Below are positions 52,033 to 60,566 of a stretch of 64,000 nt of DNA, piece after piece. This DNA comes from Curtobacterium sp. UNCCL20. Its GTDB lineage: Bacteria; Actinomycetota; Actinomycetes; Actinomycetales; Microbacteriaceae. Location: positions 1,285,378 through 1,349,377 of the forward strand of contig NZ_FNKG01000001.1 in assembly GCF_900101675.1 (NCBI RefSeq). Reading direction: 5' to 3'. Within the stretch, counting starts at the first letter, position 1; each line of letters starts with the position of its first letter. The position numbers and the translations under genes are program-made. The notes beneath the pieces were generated by a model. That model was given only the letters and a program-made list of their open reading frames with translations, was not told the DNA's origin and did no database searches.

Positions 52033-52697
52033 GCGCGACGGACGGTGCCGACCACCGGCGGGTACTCCTCCGCCGGCTCGTCCTGCCGTGGCGGACCGTG
52101 CCCGCGGTGGTCTACGACCGGCACCTGACCGTCCGGATCGCCAACGACCTGGCACGAGCCGTCCACCCGACGTTCCGTCCCGGGACCAACCTGGCCCGCG
52201 CGGCGTTCCTCCGAGCCGGAGACGGACCCACGAGCGACTCGGCGGACGACCGAACGCCGCCCCCGTGGCCGAGCGCGACAGAGCCGACGCGCGCGGAACC
52301 GACGGCCGCAGGTCCGACGCGCGCAGACCCGACGGCCGTCGGTCCGACGCGCGCAGAACCGACGCCCGCACCGCCAGGCACGGCGGAGCTCGGCGCCCGA
52401 CTCGCAGCCGAGCTCCGCCGCTCACTGGACGAGCACCACGAGGACCGCGGCTACGTCGAGCTCGTCGGTGAACTCGCCGCGCGGAGCGATGCCTTCGCCC
52501 GCCTGTGGGCCGGGCCGGGCGACGCCGAGCCGAACGGATCCGTCGGCTTTGCACACCCCGCCGTCGGCCACCTCGTGCTCTCGTACCACCGGTTCGGGGT
52601 CCCGGGGCCCGACGGCGACACACTCCTGCTGTGGCACGGCGCGGACCGGGTGTCGTCAGAACGGCTGGCGGCGCTCGCCGACTCCCTGCCGCACTGA
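52029..52697 (+). CDS. Stand-alone MmyB-like ligand-binding domain, no HTH
   Basis: 222 residues from GTG 52029. VPAVVYDRHLTVRIANDLARAV, then ELVGELAARSDAFARLWAG and FAHPAVGHLVLSYHRFGVPGPDG follow the ligand domain of the regulators at 45741 and 48943, but the HTH is missing. An insert at residues 75-120 is a Pro/Thr/Ala repeat (EPTRAEPTAAGPTRADPTAV...) encoded by roughly 30-base DNA repeats (52278-52371). It is coupled to the FtsX gene by GTGA. It may sense the ligand and act on a partner regulator; no such case is known to me. Confidence 0.7.
   Translation: MSATDGADHRRVLLRRLVLPWRTVPAVVYDRHLTVRIANDLARAVHPTFRPGTNLARAAFLRAGDGPTSDSADDRTPPPWPSATEPTRAEPTAAGPTRADPTAVGPTRAEPTPAPPGTAELGARLAAELRRSLDEHHEDRGYVELVGELAARSDAFARLWAGPGDAEPNGSVGFAHPAVGHLVLSYHRFGVPGPDGDTLLLWHGADRVSSERLAALADSLPH
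52278..52371 (+). repeat. Tandem repeat of about 30 bp inside the MmyB-like gene
   Basis: Units beginning CCGACGCGCGCAGAACCGAC recur about three times with small changes, coding PTRAEPTAAG-type decapeptides. The in-frame length can vary by slippage without breaking the gene. Confidence 0.7.
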
Positions 52698-52730
52698 CGG
52701 GAACACGGTTCCGTCACGGGGTGCCCGCGA

Positions 52731-52771
52731 CGCACTGCTGCCCGCTCGCGGTGCGAGCGGGCAGCAGTGCG
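52731..52771. terminator. Bidirectional terminator hairpin
   Basis: A 19-base perfect stem, starting CGCACTGCTGCCCG (52731), with a three-base loop, between the convergent ends at 52697 and 52780. Confidence 0.8.
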
Positions 52772-52779
52772 CGGACGGG

Positions 52780-53655
52780 TCAGGCCGCGCCGTCGAGCAG
52801 CGCCACGTCCGCCGGGGACAGGTGCACGGTCCCGGCCGCGACGTTCTCCTCGAGGTGCGGCACACTCGACGTCCCGGGGATCGGGAGCACGTTCGGGGAG
52901 TGCTGCAGGAGCCACGCCAGGGCGACCTGCGACGGCGTGGCCCCGGCGCGGTCGGCGATCGCGCCGAGCGCACCGCCTGCCTGCGTCAGGCCACCGGTGG
53001 CGAGCGGGAACCACGGGATGAACCCGGTGCCGAGCTCGGCGGTCACGCGGACGAGGTCCTCCGACGCGCGCTCCACCAGGTTGTAGCGGTTCTGCACGGT
53101 CGCGATCGGGACGATCCGCTGCGCGGCCCGGAGCTCGTCCACCCCGACCTCGCTCAGCCCGACGTGGCGGATGAGTCCCTCCGCACGCATCGCCGCGAGG
53201 GCGCCGACCTGCTCGTCGAGCGGCACCCGGTGGTCGATGCGGTGCAGCTGGTAGAGGTCGATCCGCTCGAGCCGGAGCCGCCGGAGGCTGCCCTGGACCG
53301 CCGCGCGCAGGTGCTCCGGCCGGCCGTCCACGATCCACTCGCCACGGCGCCCCCGGACGAACCCGCCCTTCGTCGCGACCACGACGTCGGGTCGGTACGG
53401 GGCGAGCGCTTCGCCGATCAGCTGTTCGGCGACCTCGGGGCCGTACGCGTCGGCGGTGTCGATGAGCGTGACGCCGAGTTCGACGGCCCGGCGGAGGACC
53501 GCGCGGGCCCCCTCGGGATCACGGGACGGCCCGAAGGCGTTGCGCCCGGGGAGCTGCATCGAGCCGAAGCCCAGGCGCGCGACGGGGAGGTCCCCGCCGA
53601 TCGCGAAGGTCCCGGCGCCCTCGGCCGTGCGGGGTCCTGCGGTGGTGTCGGTCAT
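52780..53655 (-). CDS. Aldo/keto reductase
   Basis: 291 residues from ATG 53655. A TIM-barrel oxidoreductase using NADPH. Active-site tetrad: TLIDTADAYGPEV (Asp and Tyr), VVVATKGGF (Lys) and YQLHRIDHRV (His). The family's WLLQHSPNVLPIPGTSS cofactor motif is present. It lies 39 bases after the TehA-MFS fusion gene in the same direction, so it is probably in one transcript. Confidence 0.93.
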   Translation of the reverse strand: MTDTTAGPRTAEGAGTFAIGGDLPVARLGFGSMQLPGRNAFGPSRDPEGARAVLRRAVELGVTLIDTADAYGPEVAEQLIGEALAPYRPDVVVATKGGFVRGRRGEWIVDGRPEHLRAAVQGSLRRLRLERIDLYQLHRIDHRVPLDEQVGALAAMRAEGLIRHVGLSEVGVDELRAAQRIVPIATVQNRYNLVERASEDLVRVTAELGTGFIPWFPLATGGLTQAGGALGAIADRAGATPSQVALAWLLQHSPNVLPIPGTSSVPHLEENVAAGTVHLSPADVALLDGAA

Positions 53656-53694
53656 GGTCGTCCTCTTCTCGGTGGTGTGCATGGTGGGGGCTGG

Positions 53695-55860
53695 TCAGGC
53701 GACCTGGACGGCACGACGTTCGTGCCGAGCGCGCGCCGCGAGACCGGCGAGCGCGACCGCGGCGGCGAGGGCCACGAGCGCGGCGTACGACGCACCCACC
53801 TCGGCCAGCCCGACGACGTCGGTGAAGAATCCGGCCACCAGGACCGGGATGCCGTACGCCGCGTAGGCGACGAGGTACACGGCGGCGAAGAGGCCGCCGC
53901 GGGTGGCGTTGTCCGCCAGCGGGCCGAGGACCCGCAGGGACGAGCCGAACGCGGCACCCTGCCCGGCACCGCCGACGACGGCGGCCACGACCAGGAGCGG
54001 CAGGTCCGCCGTCAGCACCGCGGTCCCCGCGCCGACGGCGCCGACGAGCAGGAGGACGGCGCCGACCGCTGTCCCGAGCCGGTCGGCGACCCGGGCGAAC
54101 AGCATCCCGGCGACGGCCGCAGCTGCGGGCTGGAGTGCGACGACCGCCGCGCTCGCGGTCCCGCCGTCGAGTCCGAAGACGCCGTCGTCGAGTCGCGGTC
54201 CGAGTCCGAGGAACAGCCCGGAGAACATCCACCCCGCGGCGGTCAGCGGCGCGAGGACCACGAACCAGGCACGGGAGCGCTCCGGCACCGACACCGCTGG
54301 ACGGAGCGACGCGAGCGCACCACGGTGGCGATCAGCGGTCTCGTCGGCCGCGAGGACCGCCGCGACCCCGACGAGCAGGACGACCCCGAGTGTCAGGAAC
54401 ACGGCCGCCGTCGGGTCCGGCGCGAACTGCGCGGCGAGGCCCCCGCCGAAGGCGCCGAGCGCCAACCCACCGACCGGGGCGGCACTCGTCAGCACCGTCA
54501 TCGTGCGGCGGTGTCGGTCGCTGGCGAGCTCGATGATGGCGGCCGTGAAGGTGCTGGTCGCCGCACCGGTGGCGATGCCCTGGACGGCGCGCGCCGCGAT
54601 CACCCACCCGACCGAGTCGGCGCGCAGGAACAGGGCACCGGCGACCAGCATGAGGACGAGTGCGCCGAGCAGCACCGGACGCCGACCGACGTGGTCGGAC
54701 AGCCGTCCCGCGACCAGCAGGGTCCCGAGCAGGGTGACCGCGTAGACGGTGAACGCGGTCGTCAGCTGCCAGTCCGGGAAGCCCCACGCCCGCTGGTAGA
54801 CGACGAACAGCGGGCTGCCGGCACCGGCACCGAAGGCCACGGCGACGGAGGCGACGACGACGCCGATCAGGGCGAGCCGTCGGAAGGTGACGGAGGCGCG
54901 CCGGGGCGCGGCGTCCTCCGCCCGGCGCAGGAGCCCGAGGGACCGGATCGCGATGCTGCCGACGATCACCGACGCGACGCCGACGACCACCCAGGCCAGA
55001 GCGGTCCCGAGGGCACCGAGCTCCGCCGTCGCGAGCAGCCGCACGCCGAAGGTGGCGCTCGCCGCGGTCGTGAACGTCATCGCCCAGAACCCGATCGCGA
55101 ACCCGCTGGTGACGTACCGCCGGACGAGGAAGGCATGGGGGAGCAGGAAGGCGACCATCGTGCCCGCGAGGGCGGTGTCGACGACGGAGGGCGCGCCTCC
55201 CGTCATCGTCCACCAGGCGTTGCCGGCGACCGCCGGCGGCGCCGACAGGATGGCGAGGGTCGGCAGCAGTGCCGCCGGGACGGCCGGGCCGGTCGCGAAC
55301 CGCGCGACGAGCACCGCGCCGATGAGCAGCCAGAACAGGATGCCGGCCGCGAAGTACCCGAACGCGAGCGTCGCGTGGCCGATGACCGCGAGTGCCTGTG
55401 CACTGAGCAGCGACGACGCGACGGTGGGGAGCAGGTAGCCGCCGTGCAGCGTGCCGGGGTCGCGGGGCGTGGTGAGGAGGTCCGTCAGGAACCAGGCGCC
55501 GAAGGCCGTGGTGAGGACGAGCATGATCCAGACGCCGACGGCGCCGGCCACGGGTGCCCAGGTGGCGAGGTGCGCTGCGAGGAGCGACCCCACGGCGGGC
55601 ACCAGGGCGGCGAAGGGCCCGAGGACGGGGTGCCGGAGGTCCGTCGCGATCGCTGGGGCGCCGCCGGGACGGCGCAGGTACCGGATGATCGTCACCACCC
55701 ACGCCACGGTCGCCGCGGCCCAGAGCGTCTCGCCGACGGCCGTCGGCGCGCCCAGCAGGGAGGCCGCAGCGGTCCAGGTGCCGGCGAGGCCGGCGGTGCC
55801 GAACGCGATGCCGAACGTGTTGAGGGGGAGCCGCGGTCGCGGCGTGGTCGTGGTGTTCAT
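53695..55860 (-). CDS. TehA/SLAC1-type channel fused to an MFS transporter
   Basis: 721 residues in one open frame, ATG 55860 with GAGGAGG upstream. Residues 1-312 form a ten-helix TDT/SLAC1-like domain (NTFGIAFGTAGLAGTWTA, HPVLGPFAALVPAVGSLL, LAFGYFAAGILFWLLIG); residues 328-721 form a complete 12-helix MFS domain (VAGRLSDHVGRRPVLL as motif A; ARAVQGIATGAATSTF). A 15-residue charged linker (RRAEDAAPRRASVTF) joins them. Neither half looks cut. I know of no characterised protein of this kind. The aldo/keto reductase gene follows. The frame is clean, so an assembly error would have to be in frame. Confidence 0.85.
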   Translation of the reverse strand: MNTTTTPRPRLPLNTFGIAFGTAGLAGTWTAAASLLGAPTAVGETLWAAATVAWVVTIIRYLRRPGGAPAIATDLRHPVLGPFAALVPAVGSLLAAHLATWAPVAGAVGVWIMLVLTTAFGAWFLTDLLTTPRDPGTLHGGYLLPTVASSLLSAQALAVIGHATLAFGYFAAGILFWLLIGAVLVARFATGPAVPAALLPTLAILSAPPAVAGNAWWTMTGGAPSVVDTALAGTMVAFLLPHAFLVRRYVTSGFAIGFWAMTFTTAASATFGVRLLATAELGALGTALAWVVVGVASVIVGSIAIRSLGLLRRAEDAAPRRASVTFRRLALIGVVVASVAVAFGAGAGSPLFVVYQRAWGFPDWQLTTAFTVYAVTLLGTLLVAGRLSDHVGRRPVLLGALVLMLVAGALFLRADSVGWVIAARAVQGIATGAATSTFTAAIIELASDRHRRTMTVLTSAAPVGGLALGAFGGGLAAQFAPDPTAAVFLTLGVVLLVGVAAVLAADETADRHRGALASLRPAVSVPERSRAWFVVLAPLTAAGWMFSGLFLGLGPRLDDGVFGLDGGTASAAVVALQPAAAAVAGMLFARVADRLGTAVGAVLLLVGAVGAGTAVLTADLPLLVVAAVVGGAGQGAAFGSSLRVLGPLADNATRGGLFAAVYLVAYAAYGIPVLVAGFFTDVVGLAEVGASYAALVALAAAVALAGLAARARHERRAVQVA

Positions 55861-55945
55861 CGCTGGCCTCCTCGGACAGGTGGTGACGTAACCGCCATAG
55901 GTGGTTGAACATTCCGGCTCGCTGGCCGGGTGGTCCGGCGAGCGG

Positions 55946-55991
55946 ACGGACGGGAGGCGCGGTGCGGGCCCGCACCGCGCCTCCCGTCCGT
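55946..55991. repeat. 46-bp perfect palindrome (GGAGGCGCG family, copy 4)
   Basis: Centred on GGGCCC at 55968/55969, arms starting ACGGACGGGAGGCGCGGTGC. It lies between the end of the perhydrolase gene at 56003 and the start of the fusion gene at 55860, so it may terminate the former. Confidence 0.85.
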
Positions 55992-56002
55992 GGGCGGGGA
56001 CG

Positions 56003-56821
56003 TCAGCCCCGGACCCAGGCGAGGACGTCCTGCTGGAGGACCTTCCGGTAGTCGCCGTGGATGCCGTGCGGGGCGCCCGGGTAGGTCTTCAGGGTGCCAT
56101 CGGCGACGAGCTCGATCGCCTTGCGTGCGGCGTCGTCGATCGGGACGATCTGGTCGTCCTCGCCGTGGGCGATGAGGATCGGGACGGTGAGCGCCCGGAG
56201 GTCCTCGGTCTGGTCAGTCTCCGAGAACGCCTTGACGCAGTCGTACGCGGCCGAGAGGTTGACCAGCTGGCCCTGGCGCCAGAAGTCGAGCTTGGCCCCG
56301 TAGGAGACGTCGCGACCGTGGTTCGCGCCGAAGAACGACTCGGACAGGTCCAGCCAGAACTGCGAAGCGTCCTCGAGGACACCGGCGCGGATGCCGTCGA
56401 ACGCCTCGATCGGGGTGCCCTCCGGGTTCGCGTCGTTCTTGACCATGATCGGCGGGATCGCACCGGCGGTGACCACCTTCGCGACTCGGCCGCCCGCGTA
56501 CTGCGCCGCGTACCGGACCACTTCGCCGCCACCGGTCGAGTGGCCCATGACGACCACGTCGTGAAGGTCGAGGTGCTCGATGAGGGCGGCGAGGTCCCTG
56601 GCGTACTGGTCGATCGTGTGGCCCACGGCGGTCTTCTCGGAGCGGCCGTGCCCCCGTCGGTCGTGGGCGATCGTCCGGAAGCCGTTGTCGCTGAAGAACT
56701 TCAGCTCCGGCTGCCACGCGTCCGAGCTGAGCGGCCAGCCGTGCGCGAACACGATGGGCTGTCCCTCGCCCTGCTCGGTGTAGTACATCTCGATGCCGTC
56801 GGGCGTGGTGAACGTGGGCAT
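56003..56821 (-). CDS. Alpha/beta hydrolase (perhydrolase / non-heme haloperoxidase type)
   Basis: 272 residues from ATG 56821 (AAGGAG upstream). Oxyanion loop FAHGWPLSSDAW, nucleophile elbow VMGHSTGGGEV (Ser about 97), acid in IAHGEDDQIVP (Asp about 226) and His in YPGAPHGIHG (about 253). HSTGGGE is the signature of the cofactor-free perhydrolase/arylesterase group often named chloroperoxidase. Cytoplasmic. It is divergent from the NhaP-type antiporter. Confidence 0.92.
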   Translation of the reverse strand: MPTFTTPDGIEMYYTEQGEGQPIVFAHGWPLSSDAWQPELKFFSDNGFRTIAHDRRGHGRSEKTAVGHTIDQYARDLAALIEHLDLHDVVVMGHSTGGGEVVRYAAQYAGGRVAKVVTAGAIPPIMVKNDANPEGTPIEAFDGIRAGVLEDASQFWLDLSESFFGANHGRDVSYGAKLDFWRQGQLVNLSAAYDCVKAFSETDQTEDLRALTVPILIAHGEDDQIVPIDDAARKAIELVADGTLKTYPGAPHGIHGDYRKVLQQDVLAWVRG

Positions 56822-57007
56822 GCGGGGCTCCTTGCGTCGTGGTGGGCGCCGGGGGTCGCCGGCGGTGGCGACGCTACGAGCGTCCGGACCGCCAGGCGTG
56901 TCCCCGTCGGGACCACCCAGCCGGGCCACGTGGACGGGGACCGCTGGCGGGAACGGACGGCGCTGCCTGCCCCGAGGAGGGACACGCGCGCGCGGACACC
57001 GCCGCCC

Positions 57008-57013
57008 TACCGT
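57008..57013 (+). promoter_or_regulatory. Leaderless -10 box (TACCGT) before the leader peptide
   Basis: TACCGT, six bases, then ATG 57020, the start of an 11-codon frame. Same spacing as at 3935, 19752 and 49946. Confidence 0.5.
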
Positions 57014-57019
57014 CACCGC

Positions 57020-57055
57020 ATGGACACCCACAGCCCCGGACGGTGGACCCGATGA
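57020..57055 (+). CDS. 11-residue leader peptide coupled to the antiporter gene
   Basis: ATG 57020 starts MDTHSPGRWTR and ends at TGA 57053-57055, which overlaps the antiporter ATG at 57052 (ATGA). The position behind a leaderless promoter and the four-base overlap suggest that ribosomes reach the antiporter gene by translating this leader first. There is no good ribosome site before 57052. Confidence 0.45.
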   Translation: MDTHSPGRWTR

Positions 57056-58626
57056 GCGTGGACGAGACGCTCGCCTGGCTCGTCGCCTTCCTCGTCGTGA
57101 CCGTCGCCGTGAGCGCCGCGGCCCGCCGGGTCGGGTGGTCGGCCCCGCTCGCGCTCGTCCTGATCGGCGTCGCCGTCTCGTACGTGCCCGGGGTGCCCCG
57201 GGTGGACGTCGAGCCGGACTTCGTGCTGTCGGTCCTCCTCCCGCCCCTGCTGTTCGCGGCGGCCCTGCAGACCTCCCTCGCCGACGTCCGGGCCCGACGC
57301 GAGCCGCTCCTGCTCCTGTCCGTCGGGCTCGTCGCGTTCACGACGGTCGTCGTCGGGCTCGCGACCTGGGCGGTCGTCCCGACGCTCACCCTCGCGGCAG
57401 CGCTCGCGTTCGGGGCCGTCGTCGCACCGACCGACGCGGTCGCGGTCGCCGCGGTCACCCGGCGGGCTCCGCTCCCGCGGCTGCTCGCGTCGATCCTCGA
57501 CGGGGAGAGCCTCCTCAACGACGCGACCGCGCTCGTCGCCCTGAACACGGCGGTGGTCGCGATCGTCGCGACCTTCGACCCGGGGCGCGCGGTCGGCGAG
57601 TTCGTGCTCGCGGTCGTCGGCGGCGCCGGTGTCGGGCTCCTCGTCGCCTTCGTGATGGGAGCGGTGCGTCGACGTCTGCCGGTCGCCGTGCTGGACACGA
57701 GCCTGTCCCTCGTGACGCCCTACGTCGCGTTCCTCCTCGCGCACGCCATCGGTGCGTCCGGGCCACTCGCGGTGGTCGTCGCCGGCCTGTTCCTCGGGTT
57801 CCGGGCGCCCGTCCTCCAGTCCGCCGAGGCGCGTCTGGCCGAGTCGCTCAACTGGCGGACGATCCAGTTCCTGCTCGAGAACGCGGTCTTCCTGCTCATC
57901 GGACTGAGCCTGCCGGCGATCCTGCGCGGCGCGCTCTCCTCCGGGATCGGGGTCGGCCGTGCGCTCGTCGTGATCGCCGTGGTCGTCGTGGTGCTGGTCG
58001 GGGCGCGGCTCGCCTGGAGCTTCGCCGTCACCGCCGTCTACCGCTGGGGACCCGCGCGGATGCGCCGCCGCAGCTGGCAGTGGCGGATCAACCTGCCCAT
58101 CACGATCGCCGGCGTCCGCGGCGTCGTCACCCTGGCCGCGGTGTTCCTGCTGCCCGAACAGACCCCGCACCGCGCGTTCCTGCAGTTCCTCGCGTTCGTC
58201 GTGGTGCTCGCGACGCTGCTCATCGGGCTGGCGCTGCCGTGGGTGATCCGCCGCGTGGCCCTGCCCGCGCCGGACCTCGACCAGGAGCGCATGGAGACGC
58301 AGCTCCTCCTCGCCGAGGCCCGCGCCGAGAGCCTGCAGTTCGTCGACGGGCTCGACGACGACGCGTACGACGACCGGGTCGTGGAACGGGTCCGGGTGGA
58401 CTCGGCGCTCCTCGGGGAGACGCTCGTCGGCGACGACGGGGTGCGTTCCGAGCGCGCGGCCGCCTACGCCGCGCTGCGGATGCTGGCGATCGCCGAGGAG
58501 CGACGAGCCGTCCTCCGCGCCCGCGGGGAGGGCCGGTTCCCCGAGACCGCCGTGCGCGCCGTCCTCACGATCCTCGACATCGAGGAGGCGGCGGTGCGGG
58601 CGACGCGCTCCGGCAGGACCGACTGA
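57052..58626 (+). CDS. Na+/H+ antiporter (CPA1/NhaP type)
   Basis: 524 residues. Twelve or so membrane helices: LPPLLFAAALQTSLADVR, FGAVVAPTDAVAVAAVTRR (the ion-binding PTD motif), LDGESLLNDATALVALN (ExxLND motif with the second key Asp) and AGVRGVVTLAAVFLLP. The cytoplasmic tail (about 410-524) is charged and helical. It exchanges external H+ for Na+ or K+. It is intact, in contrast to the antiporter stub at 22812. Confidence 0.93.
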   Translation: MSVDETLAWLVAFLVVTVAVSAAARRVGWSAPLALVLIGVAVSYVPGVPRVDVEPDFVLSVLLPPLLFAAALQTSLADVRARREPLLLLSVGLVAFTTVVVGLATWAVVPTLTLAAALAFGAVVAPTDAVAVAAVTRRAPLPRLLASILDGESLLNDATALVALNTAVVAIVATFDPGRAVGEFVLAVVGGAGVGLLVAFVMGAVRRRLPVAVLDTSLSLVTPYVAFLLAHAIGASGPLAVVVAGLFLGFRAPVLQSAEARLAESLNWRTIQFLLENAVFLLIGLSLPAILRGALSSGIGVGRALVVIAVVVVVLVGARLAWSFAVTAVYRWGPARMRRRSWQWRINLPITIAGVRGVVTLAAVFLLPEQTPHRAFLQFLAFVVVLATLLIGLALPWVIRRVALPAPDLDQERMETQLLLAEARAESLQFVDGLDDDAYDDRVVERVRVDSALLGETLVGDDGVRSERAAAYAALRMLAIAEERRAVLRARGEGRFPETAVRAVLTILDIEEAAVRATRSGRTD

Positions 58627-58774
58627 CCGCCGAGGGCGTCCCCGCCGGGACCATGTCCCTGACGGGAGCACGCTGCCCGAGACCGTCGCTCCTACCGTCG
58701 ACACCACCGCCGGCCACCCGGCCCGACGGGACACCGCTCGCTGCCGACCACGGCCGAGCACCAGGGAGGCACCC

Positions 58775-59656
58775 ATGAGCACCACGGCACCGACCACGGC
58801 GGCCACGACGGCCACCGCCCCGACCCGCACCGTCACCGCGGCGAACGGGGTCAGCTACGCCTACCGCCGCTTCGGCAGCAGCACCGACGGCGTCCCGCTC
58901 GTCTTCCTCATGCACTTCCGCGGCAACCTGGACAGCTGGGACCCCGCGCTGATCGACCCGCTCGCCGCGCACCGCGAGGTCATCCTGGTCGACAACGCCG
59001 GGGTGGGCGCCTCGACGGGGACCGTGCCGTCGACCGTCGCGCAGATGGCCACCGACCTGTTCGCCTGCACGGATGCGCTCGGCATCCGCCGGTTCGACGT
59101 CTTCGGCTTCTCGCTCGGCGGCTTCGTGGCCCAGGACCTGGCGCTGCTGCGGCCCTGGGCCGTCCGGGCACTGGTGCTCGCCGGGACCGGTCCCGCCGGG
59201 GCCCCGACCATGCACGGCTGGCGGGAGGACATCGAGCGCGAGTCGCGGCACGACGTCCCGACCGCGGAGAACCTGCTGTACATCTTCTTCGCGCACACCG
59301 ACACCAGCAGGGCGCTCGGCGTGGAGTTCCTGCAGCGGCTCGGCACGCGGACCGAGGACCGTGACACGCCCACGACCCCGGCGGTGCGCGACGCGCAGTA
59401 CGACGCGGTGCTCGCCTGGGGTGTGCCGGACACCACGAAGCTCGAGCGGCTGACCGCGATCCGGCAGCCGACGCTGGTGCTGCAGGGGGACGACGACCTG
59501 ATGATCCGCACCCCTGGCAGCCACACGCTCGCGGGTCTCATCCCGGACGCGCGCCTGCACGTGTTCCCCGACGCCGCGCACGCGTCGATCTTCCAGTACC
59601 CCGGCGAAGCAGCAGCGCTCGTCGAGCAGTTCCTGACCGCGGCGACCGCCGCCTGA
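58775..59656 (+). CDS. Alpha/beta hydrolase
   Basis: 293 residues with GGGAGG upstream. A Thr/Ala-rich N-terminus (residues 1-22), then LVFLMHFRGNLDSWDP (oxyanion loop), nucleophile elbow GFSLGG (Ser about 113), TLVLQGDDDLMI (Asp about 237) and DAAHASIFQYP (His about 269). It probably forms a two-gene unit with the next gene (gap 14 bases). Substrate unknown. Confidence 0.88.
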   Translation: MSTTAPTTAATTATAPTRTVTAANGVSYAYRRFGSSTDGVPLVFLMHFRGNLDSWDPALIDPLAAHREVILVDNAGVGASTGTVPSTVAQMATDLFACTDALGIRRFDVFGFSLGGFVAQDLALLRPWAVRALVLAGTGPAGAPTMHGWREDIERESRHDVPTAENLLYIFFAHTDTSRALGVEFLQRLGTRTEDRDTPTTPAVRDAQYDAVLAWGVPDTTKLERLTAIRQPTLVLQGDDDLMIRTPGSHTLAGLIPDARLHVFPDAAHASIFQYPGEAAALVEQFLTAATAA

Positions 59657-59670
59657 GCACCGGAGCAACC

Positions 59671-60408
59671 ATGACCACCACCACGACCCTCCTCGACCGG
59701 ATCCTCGACGCCCACGGCGGCAGCCGCTGGGCGGAGGCGTCCACCATCTCCGCCACCCGGCACTTCGGTGGTGCGTTCTGGGGCCTCAAGCAGGTTCCCG
59801 GCATCGCCGAGGAGGGCCGCTTCACGGTGGACCTCCACCGGCAGCGCGCCTCGCTCGAGCACTTCGGTGCCGACGACCTCCGCACCGAGTTCACCGGGGA
59901 CCACGTCGCGGTCGTCCGGTCGACACCGCACGGTGACGAGGTCGTCGAGGAGCTCGCCGACCCGCGGGCGTCCTTCGCGGGCCACGTGCTGGAGACCCCC
60001 TGGAACCGGCTGCAGCTGGCCTACTTCACGGGGTACGCGATGTGGACCTACAACACCGAACCCTTCTCGTTCACCCTGCCCGGCGTGCAGGTCGAGGAGG
60101 CCGGCCCCTGGACCGAGCCCAGCGGGGAGACATGGGACCGGCTACGCGTCACGTACCCGGACACGATCGCGACGCACACGCCGACGCAGACGCTCTACGC
60201 GGATGCGGACGGCGTGCTCCGGCGACGGGACTACGAGGTGGACATCGCGGGCGCCTCGCCGAGCGTGGAGTACATGACCGGGCAGCGCTGGTTCGACGGG
60301 CTGCTCCTGGCGACGGACCGCAAGATCTTCGTCCGGGACGGCGAGGGGCACGCCCTGCCGGAGCCGCTCATCGTGTCGATCGCCATCGACGACGTCGCGG
60401 TCCGCTGA
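59671..60408 (+). CDS. Hypothetical beta-rich protein
   Basis: 245 residues, no signal peptide. It starts TTTTTLLDRILDAHGGSRWAEA, resembling LolA/LppX-like folds, where an 'HGG' helix is followed by antiparallel strands (ISATRHFGGAFWGLK, RFTVDLHRQRASLEHFG). The strand pattern continues to the end (LLLATDRKIFVRD). A lipid- or small-molecule-binding half barrel is plausible. It follows the hydrolase gene closely. Confidence 0.7.
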   Translation: MTTTTTLLDRILDAHGGSRWAEASTISATRHFGGAFWGLKQVPGIAEEGRFTVDLHRQRASLEHFGADDLRTEFTGDHVAVVRSTPHGDEVVEELADPRASFAGHVLETPWNRLQLAYFTGYAMWTYNTEPFSFTLPGVQVEEAGPWTEPSGETWDRLRVTYPDTIATHTPTQTLYADADGVLRRRDYEVDIAGASPSVEYMTGQRWFDGLLLATDRKIFVRDGEGHALPEPLIVSIAIDDVAVR

Positions 60409-60566
60409 GACGGGTCCGTGACCTGCTCCGTTGCGCGTCTGCGGGTTCCCGCGCCCGGTGACGGTTGCCCGCAGCGTGTTGCGGTTGGCCGCTTTCGGGC
60501 TGCCGCACCGGTGCGCTCGTGGTCGGCTTCGGCGACGCTCGTTGCAGAAGCACAGGAGCGCACGTC

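Noticed and set aside
52468..55908. 1146-codon plus-strand frame opposite the reductase and the TehA-MFS fusion
   Set aside because: Low-complexity Gly/Arg/Glu/Asp sequence mirrors membrane-protein codons on the other strand; not a gene.
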